In this document: positions 1-9,644 of the stretch, piece by piece | Layout: every line of letters starts with the position of its first letter | How positions within the stretch are numbered: position 1 is the stretch's first letter | Assembly (NCBI GenBank): GCA_029551925.1 | Contig: JAKPEO010000129.1 | Span: forward strand, 1 to 64,000 | Source: a bacterium | GTDB taxonomy: Bacteria; JAGOBX01 | Length of the DNA: 64,000 nucleotides | Direction: 5' to 3' | Position numbers and translations under genes: made by a program | Notes under the pieces: generated by a model | Database searches by the model: none | What the model was told of the DNA's origin: nothing | What the model saw: the letters and a program-made list of their open reading frames with translations, nothing else

Positions 1-863
1 CTATATTGCATTATAAAATATTAAAAAAAGCTGATTATTATTTTGGTTTGCAAGTACAAAGTTCATTATATCCTCTATATTGTTCGTTTTTTTTTAAAAA
101 TAAAAAAGTAGTAGTGTTTTGGAATTTTAATTGGGCATGCAAAATAAGGTTAAAAGAAAAAAATTTTTTATATAAAATTTTTGTAAAAATTTGGACTTGG
201 GTTATATTAAAATTCATTGATAATTATATTGCTATTAATAAAATAGAAAAAGAATTTATTTTAAATTACAATCCTAATGCCAAAATTGAGGTATTGCCAA
301 CGCCGATAAATTTAGAATATTATAGAAATTTAAAATTAGAACGAAAAATAAATAGTTTATTATTTATAGGTAGATTAGAACCGGAAAAAAATTTATTTAA
401 TTTATTAAAAGCAATGAATGGTTTGGATAATTGTGAATTGCATTTAGTTGGCGATGGTTCGTTAAAAGATGAATTAATTGAATATAAAAATAAATTTGGA
501 ATAAATGCAATATTCTATGGAAAATTAGATTCAGATGAAGTAATAAAAATGTTAAATATACATTCTGTTTTTATTTTACCATCATATTATGAAGGTATAT
601 CAAATGCGCTTGTTGAAGCAATGGCTTGTAAAATACCGGTAATTGCAAGCGCTATACCGACGAATCTTGAAATAATCAAAGATAAAGAAAATGGTCTTTT
701 ATGTTCAACAGACGCAGAAAGTATAAGAGCAGCGATTTTATATGCTTTGAATAATCCAAAAAAAATGATTGAATTTTCAGAAAATGCCTATAAAATGATT
801 GAAGAAAAATTTGATTTGAATAAATATTGCGAAAAAGTAGCAGAATTTGTGAAAAATTTATAA
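1..863 (+). CDS. Glycosyltransferase family 4 (GT-B), 5' end cut by window
   Basis: Transfers a sugar from a nucleotide-sugar donor onto a growing surface glycan, on the cytoplasmic face of the inner membrane. The C-terminal half is the typical GT4 nucleotide-binding lobe: 'SLLFIGRLEPEKN' opens it, 'LHLVGDGSLKDEL' follows, and the acidic donor motif 'EGISNALVEAM' (EX7E) is intact. The frame is open to the left edge and the listed start is a TTG at base 6. The visible 285 residues are short for the family (about 350-400), so the true start lies outside the window. It is the first gene of a same-strand polysaccharide cluster. Sugar specificity cannot be read from the sequence. Confidence 0.85.
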   Translation, partial: ILHYKILKKADYYFGLQVQSSLYPLYCSFFFKNKKVVVFWNFNWACKIRLKEKNFLYKIFVKIWTWVILKFIDNYIAINKIEKEFILNYNPNAKIEVLPTPINLEYYRNLKLERKINSLLFIGRLEPEKNLFNLLKAMNGLDNCELHLVGDGSLKDELIEYKNKFGINAIFYGKLDSDEVIKMLNIHSVFILPSYYEGISNALVEAMACKIPVIASAIPTNLEIIKDKENGLLCSTDAESIRAAILYALNNPKKMIEFSENAYKMIEEKFDLNKYCEKVAEFVKNL

Positions 864-894
864 ATTAAATTTTAAAAAGTTATTAATTTTTTGT

Positions 895-2616
895 ATGACA
901 AAATCAAAAAAAATAGCGATTATAATTTTTTTGTTTATTATTTGTATATATAAATTTTCTGGATTGAAGTGGGGACTGCCGTATAAAACTTTAAGTTTGC
1001 GGACATATCACCCGGATGAATCATCTATGCTTTTTGTTATGCAAAATTTCCAACCGTCTCGATTAAATTTTGACCCGGGCAGAATCGGTAATGGTGATTT
1101 ATTTATATATATGACTGGCGCAGCGATAAAATTTGCGCAAATGCTGAATTTAGTAACAGTGACAAATGACAGAAATTTTTATGAAAATAATTTAATAGAA
1201 ACTTCAAAATTGTATCTAATCGGTAGAATATTAGCGAATATTTTTTTTATTTTTACTGTGACAGTTTTATTTTTCACAGTGGAAAAAATTTTTAGTTTTA
1301 ATACCGCATTATTTTGCGTTTTTATTTTTTTAATAATTCCGGTGTATGTTTTAGAATCGCATTTTTATTATACGCATATTCCTATACTTTTACCGTATTT
1401 GATAAGCATATATTTTTCATATAATCTTTTAATTACTAAAAACAAAAAATATTATATATTCAGCGCAATCTTTGCAGGATTAGCAGGCGCATTGCAATAT
1501 GACGGTATTTTTGCATTTGTTTATTTATTTGCCGCGCATTTAATAATCAGCGAAAAAAAATTTTTTTCAAATATTTTTGATAAAAAAATAATATCTTCAT
1601 TTTTTATTGCAATTTTTGCATTTATTGCAGGCACGCCATATTTTTTAAAATATTTTCCGCGGATACTTGTAATAATGAAGACAATGTTTTTTAATCATTC
1701 GAAATTACCTACTATTGCAAATATTCATTATATTCAAAGATTTTATTATTTATTTCGCGGACCTATAATTGGCTTGGGACTGGGCTTATATATTTTATTT
1801 ACGGGGTCAATTATATATATCATCTTAAAGATTTGCCGCGATAAAAAAAATCAAAGTCCAGAAAAAAATAAATTTTATTTTTTATTTATTGGTTTTTGGT
1901 TTCATTATTTTGTCTTTATAATTTCTAAATATCATTTTTTTCATTATCTAACTCCAATGTATATGCTGATGTCTGTATTTATCGGATATTTTATTGGCGA
2001 TATATTTAAAATATTAAAACTTAAAATTTTTAAATTTGCATTTGCAGTTATATTGTTAATTATATTTTATTCAACTATTAATTATTCATATAATATTTGG
2101 CGGCATTTTAATGAAGAAGATATAAGAGAAAAAGCGTCAAATTATATAATTGATAATATTCCAGAAGGCGCGATTATTGGCGTGATAAATTTTTATTATT
2201 ATACGCCGCCGATAATCCAATATAAAAACCAAAATAAATTTCAAATAGCGCGGCTGGATTATTCTGAAAAATCAGTAAGCGAAAGAGAAATTCATAAAGA
2301 AATTACTAAAGTTATAGCAGAATACCAAATAAATCCAAAAGAAATATTAAAAAAACGAATAGAAAAATTTGAAGAAATAAAGCCGGATTATTTTGTTATA
2401 TCGAGTTCTGAATATTTAAAAGATTTTCCGCAAAATACGGAATTTTATAATTATTTATTGAATAATAAAGAATACAAACTAATATGTAAATTATCAAAGA
2501 ATTTGGATATTGGAATAAACGGTTATATTTTTAAAAATTGGAAAATAGAAGGCAGATATAAAATAATAAATCCGAATATTGAAATTTTTGAAAGGATAAA
2601 AAAGAATAATTTATGA
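895..2616 (+). CDS. GT-C membrane glycosyltransferase (GT39/ArnT-like)
   Basis: Integral membrane transferase of 573 residues that should use a polyprenyl-phosphate sugar donor and act on the periplasmic side. The first periplasmic loop carries 'YHPDESS', the acidic metal-binding motif of GT-C enzymes, just after transmembrane segment 1. A second acidic motif, 'ESHFYYTH', lies near residue 155. About ten hydrophobic helices follow, up to residue 400, then a soluble C-terminal domain of about 170 residues. ATG 895 fits the end of the preceding GT4 gene 31 bases upstream. The stop overlaps the next start (ATGA), so translation is coupled with the UDP-GlcNAc epimerase. Acceptor and sugar are unknown. 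Confidence 0.82.
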   Translation: MTKSKKIAIIIFLFIICIYKFSGLKWGLPYKTLSLRTYHPDESSMLFVMQNFQPSRLNFDPGRIGNGDLFIYMTGAAIKFAQMLNLVTVTNDRNFYENNLIETSKLYLIGRILANIFFIFTVTVLFFTVEKIFSFNTALFCVFIFLIIPVYVLESHFYYTHIPILLPYLISIYFSYNLLITKNKKYYIFSAIFAGLAGALQYDGIFAFVYLFAAHLIISEKKFFSNIFDKKIISSFFIAIFAFIAGTPYFLKYFPRILVIMKTMFFNHSKLPTIANIHYIQRFYYLFRGPIIGLGLGLYILFTGSIIYIILKICRDKKNQSPEKNKFYFLFIGFWFHYFVFIISKYHFFHYLTPMYMLMSVFIGYFIGDIFKILKLKIFKFAFAVILLIIFYSTINYSYNIWRHFNEEDIREKASNYIIDNIPEGAIIGVINFYYYTPPIIQYKNQNKFQIARLDYSEKSVSEREIHKEITKVIAEYQINPKEILKKRIEKFEEIKPDYFVISSSEYLKDFPQNTEFYNYLLNNKEYKLICKLSKNLDIGINGYIFKNWKIEGRYKIINPNIEIFERIKKNNL

Positions 2617-3704
2617 AGAAGATTGCGATAATAGTAGGCGCGCGTCCAAATTTTGTGAAAGCATCGCCGTTAGTGAAGCAGCTCAAAAAAATAAAAATAT
2701 TTGATATACTATTAATACATACAGGTCAACATTATGACAGCAATATGTCAAAAATATTTTTTAAAGATTTAGGGCTGCCTGCGCCAGATGTATTTTTAGG
2801 AATAGGCGGTGGCACGCATACAGAACAGACCGCTAAAATAATGATAGAATTAGAAAAAAAATTAACAAACTATTCGCCGGATTTAGTAGTAGTGGTGGGC
2901 GATGTGAATTCTACATTAGCTGGGGCTATAGTGTCTAAAAAGTTAAATATTAAACTTGCGCATATTGAAGCCGGCTTGCGCAGTCGCGATATGACAATGC
3001 CGGAAGAGGTTAATAGAATTGTGACAGATGCTATAAGCGATTATTTATTTACTACTTGCAAAGACGCAGATGATAATTTGCTACAAGAAGGGCATTCTAG
3101 AAAAAAAATATTTTTTGTTGGCAATTTGATGATTGATTCGTTAATTGAAAATATATCTAAAAATAAAAGCGATATTCTAAAAAAATTGAAATTGAAATCT
3201 AATGAATACTGTATTATTACGCTGCACAGACCATCAAATGTCGATGATAGTAATAATTTAAAAAAATATTTGGAATTAGTAAATAGTATCCAAAAAAAAA
3301 TAACTGTTGTTTTTCCGATACATCCTCGAACCTTGAAAATGTTAAAAACTTATCAATTAGATGAATATATAAAAACTTTTAAAAATTTTGTTTTAACAGA
3401 GCCGTTAGGATATATTGATTTTATAAAATTATTATTAGAATGTAAATTTATATTAACTGATTCTGGCGGGATACAGGAAGAAGCGAGTTATTTAAAAATT
3501 CCGTGTTTGACATTAAGAAAAAATACAGAGCGGCCAATTACGATAACAGAAGGCACAAATACATTAGTAGGTGATAATTTCAAATTAATAAATTCTATAA
3601 TAAAACAGATATTGAACAATAATTATAAAAAATCTAAAAATATAAAATATTGGGACGGCAAAGCGGCATTAAGAATATCAAATATTTTAAAAAAATTATT
3701 ATGA
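2613..3704 (+). CDS. wecB: UDP-N-acetylglucosamine 2-epimerase (non-hydrolysing)
   Basis: Interconverts UDP-GlcNAc and UDP-ManNAc in the cytoplasm and supplies ManNAc-type sugars for surface polysaccharide. The 363 residues match the usual length. Family motifs are present in order: 'GARPNFVKASPL' at the N-terminus, 'HTGQHYD', 'HIEAGLRSRDMTMPEEVNR' with the catalytic-site acidic and arginine residues, 'HRPSNVD', and 'DSGGIQEEA' binding the UDP. It overlaps the upstream GT-C gene by an ATGA and the downstream methyltransferase by another ATGA, so it sits in a tightly coupled operon. No ManNAc dehydrogenase (wecC) is visible in the window, so whether the product is oxidised further is unknown. 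Confidence 0.93.
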   Translation: MKKIAIIVGARPNFVKASPLVKQLKKIKIFDILLIHTGQHYDSNMSKIFFKDLGLPAPDVFLGIGGGTHTEQTAKIMIELEKKLTNYSPDLVVVVGDVNSTLAGAIVSKKLNIKLAHIEAGLRSRDMTMPEEVNRIVTDAISDYLFTTCKDADDNLLQEGHSRKKIFFVGNLMIDSLIENISKNKSDILKKLKLKSNEYCIITLHRPSNVDDSNNLKKYLELVNSIQKKITVVFPIHPRTLKMLKTYQLDEYIKTFKNFVLTEPLGYIDFIKLLLECKFILTDSGGIQEEASYLKIPCLTLRKNTERPITITEGTNTLVGDNFKLINSIIKQILNNNYKKSKNIKYWDGKAALRISNILKKLL

Positions 3705-4561
3705 CTAATAAAATACAATTAGTTTCGCCAATTATTCATAAGCCATTAAAATTATATGGAAATAAATATATTAATGATTTAGAAGAATTTGAAATAATTG
3801 ACGATATTCCCAATTTTTATTGTCAAGATAAATTGATTAAACAGCAACCGCCTTATCCGCAGAATGATTATGATTTAGATAAATGGTTTTCTGAAATATA
3901 TAGCGAAGCGTATAATACGATAGATAATCGTTCAATTTTTTTTAAATACGGTCACGATTTTGGATATTTATTGATTAGAAAATGGCTTAAAGAAAAATCG
4001 AAAATTAGTATTGCTGACGCTGGCTGCGGAGTAGGCAGATTATTAGATGAACTAAATTTAGATATTTTTGAAAATTATTATGGTTTTGATGTCAATCAAA
4101 AATCATTGACATTAGCAAAACAAAAATATCCCGAATTAAATTTTATAAGAGCGTCAATAGATGCGCTGCCGCTGCCGAATTCGTGTTTAGATTATTTTGT
4201 TTCTATTTATACATTAGAGCTTATTTTAAATCTGTCGTTTGCCTGTTATGAAATAATAAGAGTTTTAAAAAATAATGGCGAATTATGGGCATCAATTCCG
4301 ATTGAAGAAAGTAAATTAATGGGAATTATAAGAAAATTAACATCCTGCAGAACACTCAAAAAAAAATACAATATTGATTTTGCTAAAATAATGTTTTTTG
4401 ATCATTTGAATTACGCTAATCAGATAATCAGGACATTATCGTATTTTTTTGATATCACATATATAAATTATTTTCCATTTCAGATACCAGTTTATTCAAT
4501 TAATTTAGTAATTACAATAAAAGCAAAAATAAAACCTTATTTAAAAAAATCAGGAGAATAA
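3701..4561 (+). CDS. Class I SAM-dependent methyltransferase in glycan cluster
   Basis: Likely methylates a sugar or glycan intermediate using S-adenosylmethionine. The Rossmann motif I is 'IADAGCGVGRLLDEL' and is followed by the acidic motif II 'YYGFDVNQKSL'. The post-motif 'RVLKNNGELWASIP' is typical of methyltransferase fold 11. The ORF track starts at 3650, but ATG 3701 is better because it makes an ATGA overlap with the end of wecB and gives a protein of 286 residues. The N-terminal about 80 residues look like a short Trm112-like or small beta domain without the zinc cysteines. The acceptor is not predictable. Confidence 0.8.
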   Translation: MTNKIQLVSPIIHKPLKLYGNKYINDLEEFEIIDDIPNFYCQDKLIKQQPPYPQNDYDLDKWFSEIYSEAYNTIDNRSIFFKYGHDFGYLLIRKWLKEKSKISIADAGCGVGRLLDELNLDIFENYYGFDVNQKSLTLAKQKYPELNFIRASIDALPLPNSCLDYFVSIYTLELILNLSFACYEIIRVLKNNGELWASIPIEESKLMGIIRKLTSCRTLKKKYNIDFAKIMFFDHLNYANQIIRTLSYFFDITYINYFPFQIPVYSINLVITIKAKIKPYLKKSGE

Positions 4562-4565
4562 AATT

Positions 4566-5243
4566 ATGATGATAACAGTAATATCTCCGATGTATAATGA
4601 AGAATTAATTATTGAGAAATCAGTAAAGAATATGCTGAAAAAATTATCAGAATTAAAAGAAGAATGGGAATATATTGTTGTTAATGACGGCAGCACAGAT
4701 AAGTCATTAGAAATCGTAAGTAAAATAGCCGCTGAGCATCAGAAATTAAAAATTGTAAGTTATGAAATAAATCGCGGTCGCGGCTATGCATTAAGACAGG
4801 GTTTTAAAGCCGCAAAAGGAGATATAATAATCACCACAGAAGCGGATTCATCTTGGGGCGAAAATATAGTATTGGAATTTTTAGAACACTTTAAAAAAAA
4901 TCCGACCTTAGATATGATTATTGCCTCGCCTCATTTAGAAGGCGGCGGCTATCGCAATGTGCCGCTTTACAGAGTGTTATTAAGCAAATGGGGCAATATA
5001 ATATTAAAATGGTCTGTATTTGGAAAACTAACAATGCTTTCTGGTATGTGCCGAGCATATAAAAGATATGTTATAGATTCGCTTGTATTAGAACAAGATA
5101 AAAAAGAAATACATTTAGAAATCATATCCAAAGCGTTTGCGCTCGGTTATAATATTGGCGAGATTCCTGCTGTTTTAGAGTGGCAAAATTTAGACCTTAA
5201 AAAAATGAAAAACGCAAATCAAAATTTAATGCTAAAAAATTAA
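4566..5243 (+). CDS. GT2 glycosyltransferase (DPM1-like), catalytic domain, frameshifted at its end
   Basis: GT-A fold transferase related to polyprenyl-phosphate mannose/glucose synthases, which would charge the lipid carrier used by a GT-C enzyme such as the one at 895. The N-terminus 'VISPMYNEE' and the nucleotide-binding 'VNDGSTDKS' are clear. 'TTEADSSWG' stands in the DXD/DAD position. The reading frame ends after 'LKKMKNANQNLMLKN', but the family normally continues into a membrane tail. That tail is encoded immediately downstream in another frame. The frames meet at a run of seven A (5199-5205), where one extra A would restore a protein of about 323 residues. Either the gene is broken, the base is an assembly error, or slippage makes both forms. 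Confidence 0.85.
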   Translation: MMITVISPMYNEELIIEKSVKNMLKKLSELKEEWEYIVVNDGSTDKSLEIVSKIAAEHQKLKIVSYEINRGRGYALRQGFKAAKGDIIITTEADSSWGENIVLEFLEHFKKNPTLDMIIASPHLEGGGYRNVPLYRVLLSKWGNIILKWSVFGKLTMLSGMCRAYKRYVIDSLVLEQDKKEIHLEIISKAFALGYNIGEIPAVLEWQNLDLKKMKNANQNLMLKN

Positions 5244-5536
5244 TATTAAGTCATTTATTATTTAGTTTTAATGAAGCGCCTATTTTGTTATTAGGCACAA
5301 CTTCATTATTATTTATTTTAGCAGGTATTGCAATAGGTATATTTATTTTTTATCAATTTTTAGAAAAAGCATTAAATCCCACTCGCCCTCTAATAACATT
5401 AATGGTAATTTTATTAACTGTCGGCGTGCAAATTTTAGTATTTTGTTTTTTAGCATATCAAAATAAAAAGATGCAAAATGAATTATATAAAATACAAAGT
5501 TCATTAAAATTGTTGAAAGATAAATTTGATTTATAA
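5201..5536 (+). pseudogene. Out-of-frame C-terminal membrane tail of the GT2 gene
   Basis: In frame 2 the sequence opens exactly at the A7 run: the codon before it is a TAA at 5198-5200. It reads 'KRKSKFNAKKLILSHLLF' then 'NEAPILLLGTTSLLF', which is the usual tail of polyisoprenoid-type GT2 enzymes. Two transmembrane helices follow ('FILAGIAIGIFIFYQF' and 'LITLMVILLTVGVQILVFCF') and then a short coiled tail. The ORF track gives only the part from 5285 because it needs an initiator. There is no ribosome-binding site near 5285, so independent translation is unlikely. I read it as the 3' part of the gene starting at 4566. Confidence 0.75.
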
Positions 5537-5546
5537 AATAATAATT

Positions 5547-7421
5547 ATGTGCGGAATAGCAGGAATATATACAAAAAATCAAGTGGATAATGAAGTCATC
5601 AAAAACGTCGAAAAAATGGGCGATGTAATAAAGCATCGCGGCCCTGATGACAGCGGTTTTTATCAGGATGATAAAATAGCGTTAATTCATAAAAGATTAT
5701 CTATTATTGATTTATGCACAGGCCGCCAGCCGATTTATAATGAGAATAAATCATTAGTTTTGATATTCAACGGCGAGATATATAATTATTTAGAGATAAA
5801 AGAAAAACTTATAAAATTAAATCATCAATTTGTTAGTAAAACTGATGCGGAAGTTATAATTCATTCGTATGAAGAATACGGGTATGATTGCGTAAATATA
5901 TTTAATGGTATGTTTTCTTTTGCAATTTGGGACAATAAAAATAAACAATTATTTTTTGCTCGCGATAAAATAGGGATAAAACCATTTTATTATTTTGGGG
6001 ATAATAATCATTTTATTTTTGCTTCGGAGATAAAAGCGATTGTTTCTACTAATTATGTAAAATCAACTCTAAACGAAGAGACGCTAATTGATTTTTTGAC
6101 ATTCCAAAATATTCTCGACAACAAAACATTTTTCAAAAATATTTTTAAATTATTGCCCGGGCATTTAGGCATTTTAAAAAATAATGATTTAACAATTAAA
6201 AAATATTGGGATTTAGATTTTAACAAAAAAATATCTGTAACAATAGATGAAGCCAAAAAAATATTTTTAGAAAAAATATCCGAGACAGTGCAAAGACAGA
6301 TGATTAGCGATGTGCCGTTAGGCGCATATTTAAGCGGCGGCTTTGATTCTACAACAGTAGCATATTTTACAAGAAAACACTCAAAAGAAAAATTAAATAC
6401 ATTTACCGGCTATTTTGACGAGGGACTGCCGTATGACGAACGCTGTTTTTCGAAACTAGTGGCAAAATCAATAAACGCGAATATTTATGAAATTGAGATA
6501 AAGCCTGATGATTTCAAAAATTTATTGAAAAAAGTGGTGTGGCATTTAGATGAACCTTCAGTCGGGTCCGGCGCTTTGCCGCAATATATAGTTTCTGGAT
6601 TAGTAAGTAAATATGTGAAAGTAGTATTAACAGGCCACGGCGGCGATGAATTATTTTCCGGCTATCAAGTTTTCAAAGCGCATTATTTAAAACGAAAAAC
6701 CAAAGAAAATCCTTTTTATTTATTCAGTAATTTACATAAAATAAAATTTTCTGAAATTTGGCATTTATTATATTTTACATTTTATCCATTATTAATTGAT
6801 GAAAATGTTAAATATGGTTTATTTGTAATGTTCAATAATAAAAATCAAAAAAAATTATTTACTCATAATTTTTATAAAAAATATTCGCATTATAATTCAT
6901 TTGATGTGCTGTCATCAAATATTTTAAAAAATAAAAATTTTGAAGACGAAGATTTGCTGACATTTCTTTATTTAAAGACCTATTTGCCCACGCTGTTATT
7001 ACAAGAAGACAAAGTAGGAATGGCGCATTCAATAGAAGCGCGGATACCATTCTGTGATGATGAAATGATAAAATTTGGGTGCTTATTAAACTCAGATATA
7101 AAACTTTATAATTTAGAATTGAAATCATTAACTAAAAATGCGATGCGTGGAATTTTGCCGGAAGAGTTATATTATACTTCTAAAAAAGGTTTCCCCACTC
7201 CTATTGCTAAATGGTTTAGGACGCATCTTAAAAGTTTTATTTATGAAACACTGCTGAATAAAAACGCGTTGATTTTGAATTATATTGATTTTGATTATTT
7301 AAAAAAATATATAGATAATTTTATGAAATACCAAACCGTCGCGCTTTATGATTATGCGCAAGCAAATAAAATATATTCGCTTTTGACTATTGAATATTGG
7401 CTGCAAAATTTTTTAATATAA
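5547..7421 (+). CDS. asnB: Glutamine-hydrolysing asparagine synthase-type amidotransferase (copy 1)
   Basis: Two-domain enzyme. The N-terminal Ntn-hydrolase glutaminase releases ammonia, and the C-terminal ATP-pyrophosphatase adenylates a carboxylate and amidates it. ATG 5547 is chosen over the track start 5526 because the catalytic cysteine must be residue 2 ('MCGIAGIY'). 'KHRGPDDSG', 'FNGEIYNY' and 'SKTDAEVI' complete the glutaminase site. The PPi loop 'LSGGFDSTT' marks the synthetase near residue 260. Length (624) is normal. Family members inside LPS clusters often amidate uronic acid sugars rather than aspartate. The surrounding glycan genes and a second copy 6 kb downstream favour that here, as an inference. 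Confidence 0.88.
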   Translation: MCGIAGIYTKNQVDNEVIKNVEKMGDVIKHRGPDDSGFYQDDKIALIHKRLSIIDLCTGRQPIYNENKSLVLIFNGEIYNYLEIKEKLIKLNHQFVSKTDAEVIIHSYEEYGYDCVNIFNGMFSFAIWDNKNKQLFFARDKIGIKPFYYFGDNNHFIFASEIKAIVSTNYVKSTLNEETLIDFLTFQNILDNKTFFKNIFKLLPGHLGILKNNDLTIKKYWDLDFNKKISVTIDEAKKIFLEKISETVQRQMISDVPLGAYLSGGFDSTTVAYFTRKHSKEKLNTFTGYFDEGLPYDERCFSKLVAKSINANIYEIEIKPDDFKNLLKKVVWHLDEPSVGSGALPQYIVSGLVSKYVKVVLTGHGGDELFSGYQVFKAHYLKRKTKENPFYLFSNLHKIKFSEIWHLLYFTFYPLLIDENVKYGLFVMFNNKNQKKLFTHNFYKKYSHYNSFDVLSSNILKNKNFEDEDLLTFLYLKTYLPTLLLQEDKVGMAHSIEARIPFCDDEMIKFGCLLNSDIKLYNLELKSLTKNAMRGILPEELYYTSKKGFPTPIAKWFRTHLKSFIYETLLNKNALILNYIDFDYLKKYIDNFMKYQTVALYDYAQANKIYSLLTIEYWLQNFLI

Positions 7422-7455
7422 TTTTTAAATTTGTTTATATTTTTCCAAAAAATCA

Positions 7456-7484
7456 TTGAAATAAATCAAAAAGTAAAATAAAAT
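7456..7484 (+). promoter_or_regulatory. Possible sigma-70 promoter before the epimerase gene
   Basis: TTGAAA and TAAAAT separated by 17 bases lie in the only gap of about 100 bases within the glycan cluster, upstream of the gene at 7520. The AT-rich background makes chance matches common, so this is a weak call. Confidence 0.3.
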
Positions 7485-7519
7485 TATTATTTTTAAATTT
7501 TTGTCGGAGATGAAAATAT

Positions 7520-8503
7520 ATGAGCGAAAAAATATTGATAACAGGTGGCGCGGGATTTATTGGTTCGTATATTTGTAGAAAATTAATAGAATTGAATCAT
7601 ATGCCGATTGTTTATGATTCATTTGTGCAATACATCTCGCCGTTTGATAGTTTGTATCAGACATATTTAACAGAGCGTTTTTTAGGCATTAAAGATAAAA
7701 TAATTTTTGAGCGCGGCGATACTCGCGATAAAAGCAATGTGCGCAGAGTGATTTCTAAGCACAAGCCGGATAGAATAATACATTTAGCGGCGCTGCCGAT
7801 TGCGGATTTATCTAATACTCATTCAGAAGAAGCGCTGAGCAGTATTTTACAGGGTGCGGTGAATGTATTAGAAATAGCGCGTGATGTGGATTTTATAAAA
7901 AGAGTAGTATATACCTCGTCAAGTATGATTTACGGGGATTTTCAATATACACCGGCAGATGAAGAGCATCCGAAAAAACCGAAAGATATTTACGGCGGCA
8001 CAAAATATGCCGGCGAAATATTAGTAGAGACATTCGGCAGAAGATACGGAATAAAATATACTATTATTAGACCTTCCGCTGTTTATGGCCCGACAGATGT
8101 TAATCGCCGCGTAAGTCAGATATTCGTAGAAAATGCGATTTTAGGAAAAACTCTGACATTGCATCGCGGCGGAGACAATGTATTGGATTTTACTTTTGTT
8201 GAAGATACCGCAGACGGTTTTGTTAAAGCGACATTTTCTGATAATGCGGTAAATCAGATTTTTAATATTACTCGCGGCGAAGGCAGAACATTAAAAGAAT
8301 TTGTCGATATTTTAAAAACAATAATTCCGAATATAAAAACAATCGAAACAGAAGGCGATTTATTCAGACCGAAACGCGGAGCTTTGGATATAAGCAAAGC
8401 GCGAAAATTATTGGGATATGAACCTAAATATTCATTAGAACAGGGCTTAAAAAAATATGTAGAATTTGTTTTAAAAAAATTTGAAGAAGGAAAATTAAAA
8501 TAA
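7520..8503 (+). CDS. NAD-dependent sugar epimerase/dehydratase (extended SDR)
   Basis: Extended short-chain dehydrogenase acting on a nucleotide sugar (4-epimerase or related chemistry). The N-terminal dinucleotide motif is 'ITGGAGFIGSYI'. The catalytic triad is visible as 'TSSSMIYGD' (Ser) and 'YGGTKYAGE' (the YXXXK pair). 'RPSAVYGP' and the C-terminal 'ALDISKARKLLGYEPKYSLEQGL' are standard for UDP-hexose epimerases. Length 327 is typical. The start has an RBS-like 'cggag' about 13 bases upstream. It is followed 17 bases later by a DegT aminotransferase, so the pair probably works on the same nucleotide sugar. Exact substrate and product are not determinable from sequence. Confidence 0.87.
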   Translation: MSEKILITGGAGFIGSYICRKLIELNHMPIVYDSFVQYISPFDSLYQTYLTERFLGIKDKIIFERGDTRDKSNVRRVISKHKPDRIIHLAALPIADLSNTHSEEALSSILQGAVNVLEIARDVDFIKRVVYTSSSMIYGDFQYTPADEEHPKKPKDIYGGTKYAGEILVETFGRRYGIKYTIIRPSAVYGPTDVNRRVSQIFVENAILGKTLTLHRGGDNVLDFTFVEDTADGFVKATFSDNAVNQIFNITRGEGRTLKEFVDILKTIIPNIKTIETEGDLFRPKRGALDISKARKLLGYEPKYSLEQGLKKYVEFVLKKFEEGKLK

Positions 8504-8520
8504 ATAAGGAGAACATAAAA

Positions 8521-9633
8521 ATGAAGGTGCCACTATGTATTCCGTTTATTGAAGAAGCAGAAAAAAAAGCGGTAATAGAAGTATTAGCATCCGGCTGGTT
8601 AGCGCACGGACCATACAACAAAAAATTTGAAAAAGCATTTGCCGAATATGTCGGAGTAAAACACGCTATTACGATGAATTCCTGCACATCAGCGCTGCAA
8701 TTAGCAATTGAAGCAAATGAAATAAAAGGCGAAGTAATATTGCCGTCGTTTACATTTGTCGCGTCAGCAAATGCTATTATAAAAGCTGGCGCAATACCAG
8801 TATTTGCAGATATTGATGAAAAAACTTTTAATATAGATCCGGCAGATATTCGCAAAAAAATTACAAAAAACACAAATGCGATTATGTGCGTGCATTATGC
8901 CGGACAGGTTTGTAATATGACGGAAATAATGAAAATTGCAGAAGAATATAATATGATAGTGATAGAAGATTCAGCTGAGACAATTGGCGGATTATGGCAG
9001 AATAAACAAGCTGGGGCATTTGGCATCGGCTGTTTTTCATTTTTTCCGACAAAAAATCTAACTACTGGCGAAGGCGGAATATTAACTACTAACGACGATA
9101 AATTAGCGGAACGAGTGAGGGCATTAGTCGGGCACGGTATCACCACCACCACATACGATAGATTAGAAAAAGAATTATCGTGGTTTCGTTCTGCAACTTA
9201 TGCCGGCTATAATTTTAGAATGAGCAATATATTAGCCGCGCTCGGCTATTATCAGTTGCAAAAATTAGATAAGATGAACGAAAACCGCAGAAAAATCGCT
9301 GAAAGATACAATAAAGGATTTTCGCAAATAGCGGATATAACAATACCATATCAAGATGTCAATGCTTATCATGTATATCAAATGTATGTAATATGCGTGA
9401 AAGATAAAAATAAAAGAAATAATTTTGTAAAGATTTTGAATGAAAAAGGCGTAGGCGCATCAGTGCATTTTTATCCGCCTGTTCATTTGCAATATTTTTA
9501 TAAAGATAAATATAAATGCTCTTTGCCGATTACAGAAGATATTTGTAGCCGCTGTGTGACTTTACCTATTTATCCGCAGATGACAGATGCTGAAATTGAA
9601 TATGTGATTAAAATAGTAAAAGAAAGTATTTGA
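8521..9633 (+). CDS. DegT/DnrJ/EryC1/StrS sugar aminotransferase
   Basis: PLP-dependent enzyme that transaminates a keto nucleotide sugar to an amino sugar. The Schiff-base lysine is in 'FSFFPTKNLTTGEGG' near residue 185. 'EDSAETIGG' supplies the aspartate that contacts the pyridine nitrogen. The N-terminal 'PFIEEAEKKAVIEVLASGWLAHG' and the C-terminal 'GASVHFYPPVHLQ' are family hallmarks. Length 370 is normal. An RBS 'aaggaga' precedes the ATG. The context (SDR upstream, formyltransferase 1 kb downstream) suggests formation of an N-formylated 3- or 4-amino sugar. No 4,6-dehydratase is clearly identified in the window, so the keto-sugar source is uncertain. Confidence 0.9.
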   Translation: MKVPLCIPFIEEAEKKAVIEVLASGWLAHGPYNKKFEKAFAEYVGVKHAITMNSCTSALQLAIEANEIKGEVILPSFTFVASANAIIKAGAIPVFADIDEKTFNIDPADIRKKITKNTNAIMCVHYAGQVCNMTEIMKIAEEYNMIVIEDSAETIGGLWQNKQAGAFGIGCFSFFPTKNLTTGEGGILTTNDDKLAERVRALVGHGITTTTYDRLEKELSWFRSATYAGYNFRMSNILAALGYYQLQKLDKMNENRRKIAERYNKGFSQIADITIPYQDVNAYHVYQMYVICVKDKNKRNNFVKILNEKGVGASVHFYPPVHLQYFYKDKYKCSLPITEDICSRCVTLPIYPQMTDAEIEYVIKIVKESI

Positions 9634-9644
9634 AGAGAAAAATT

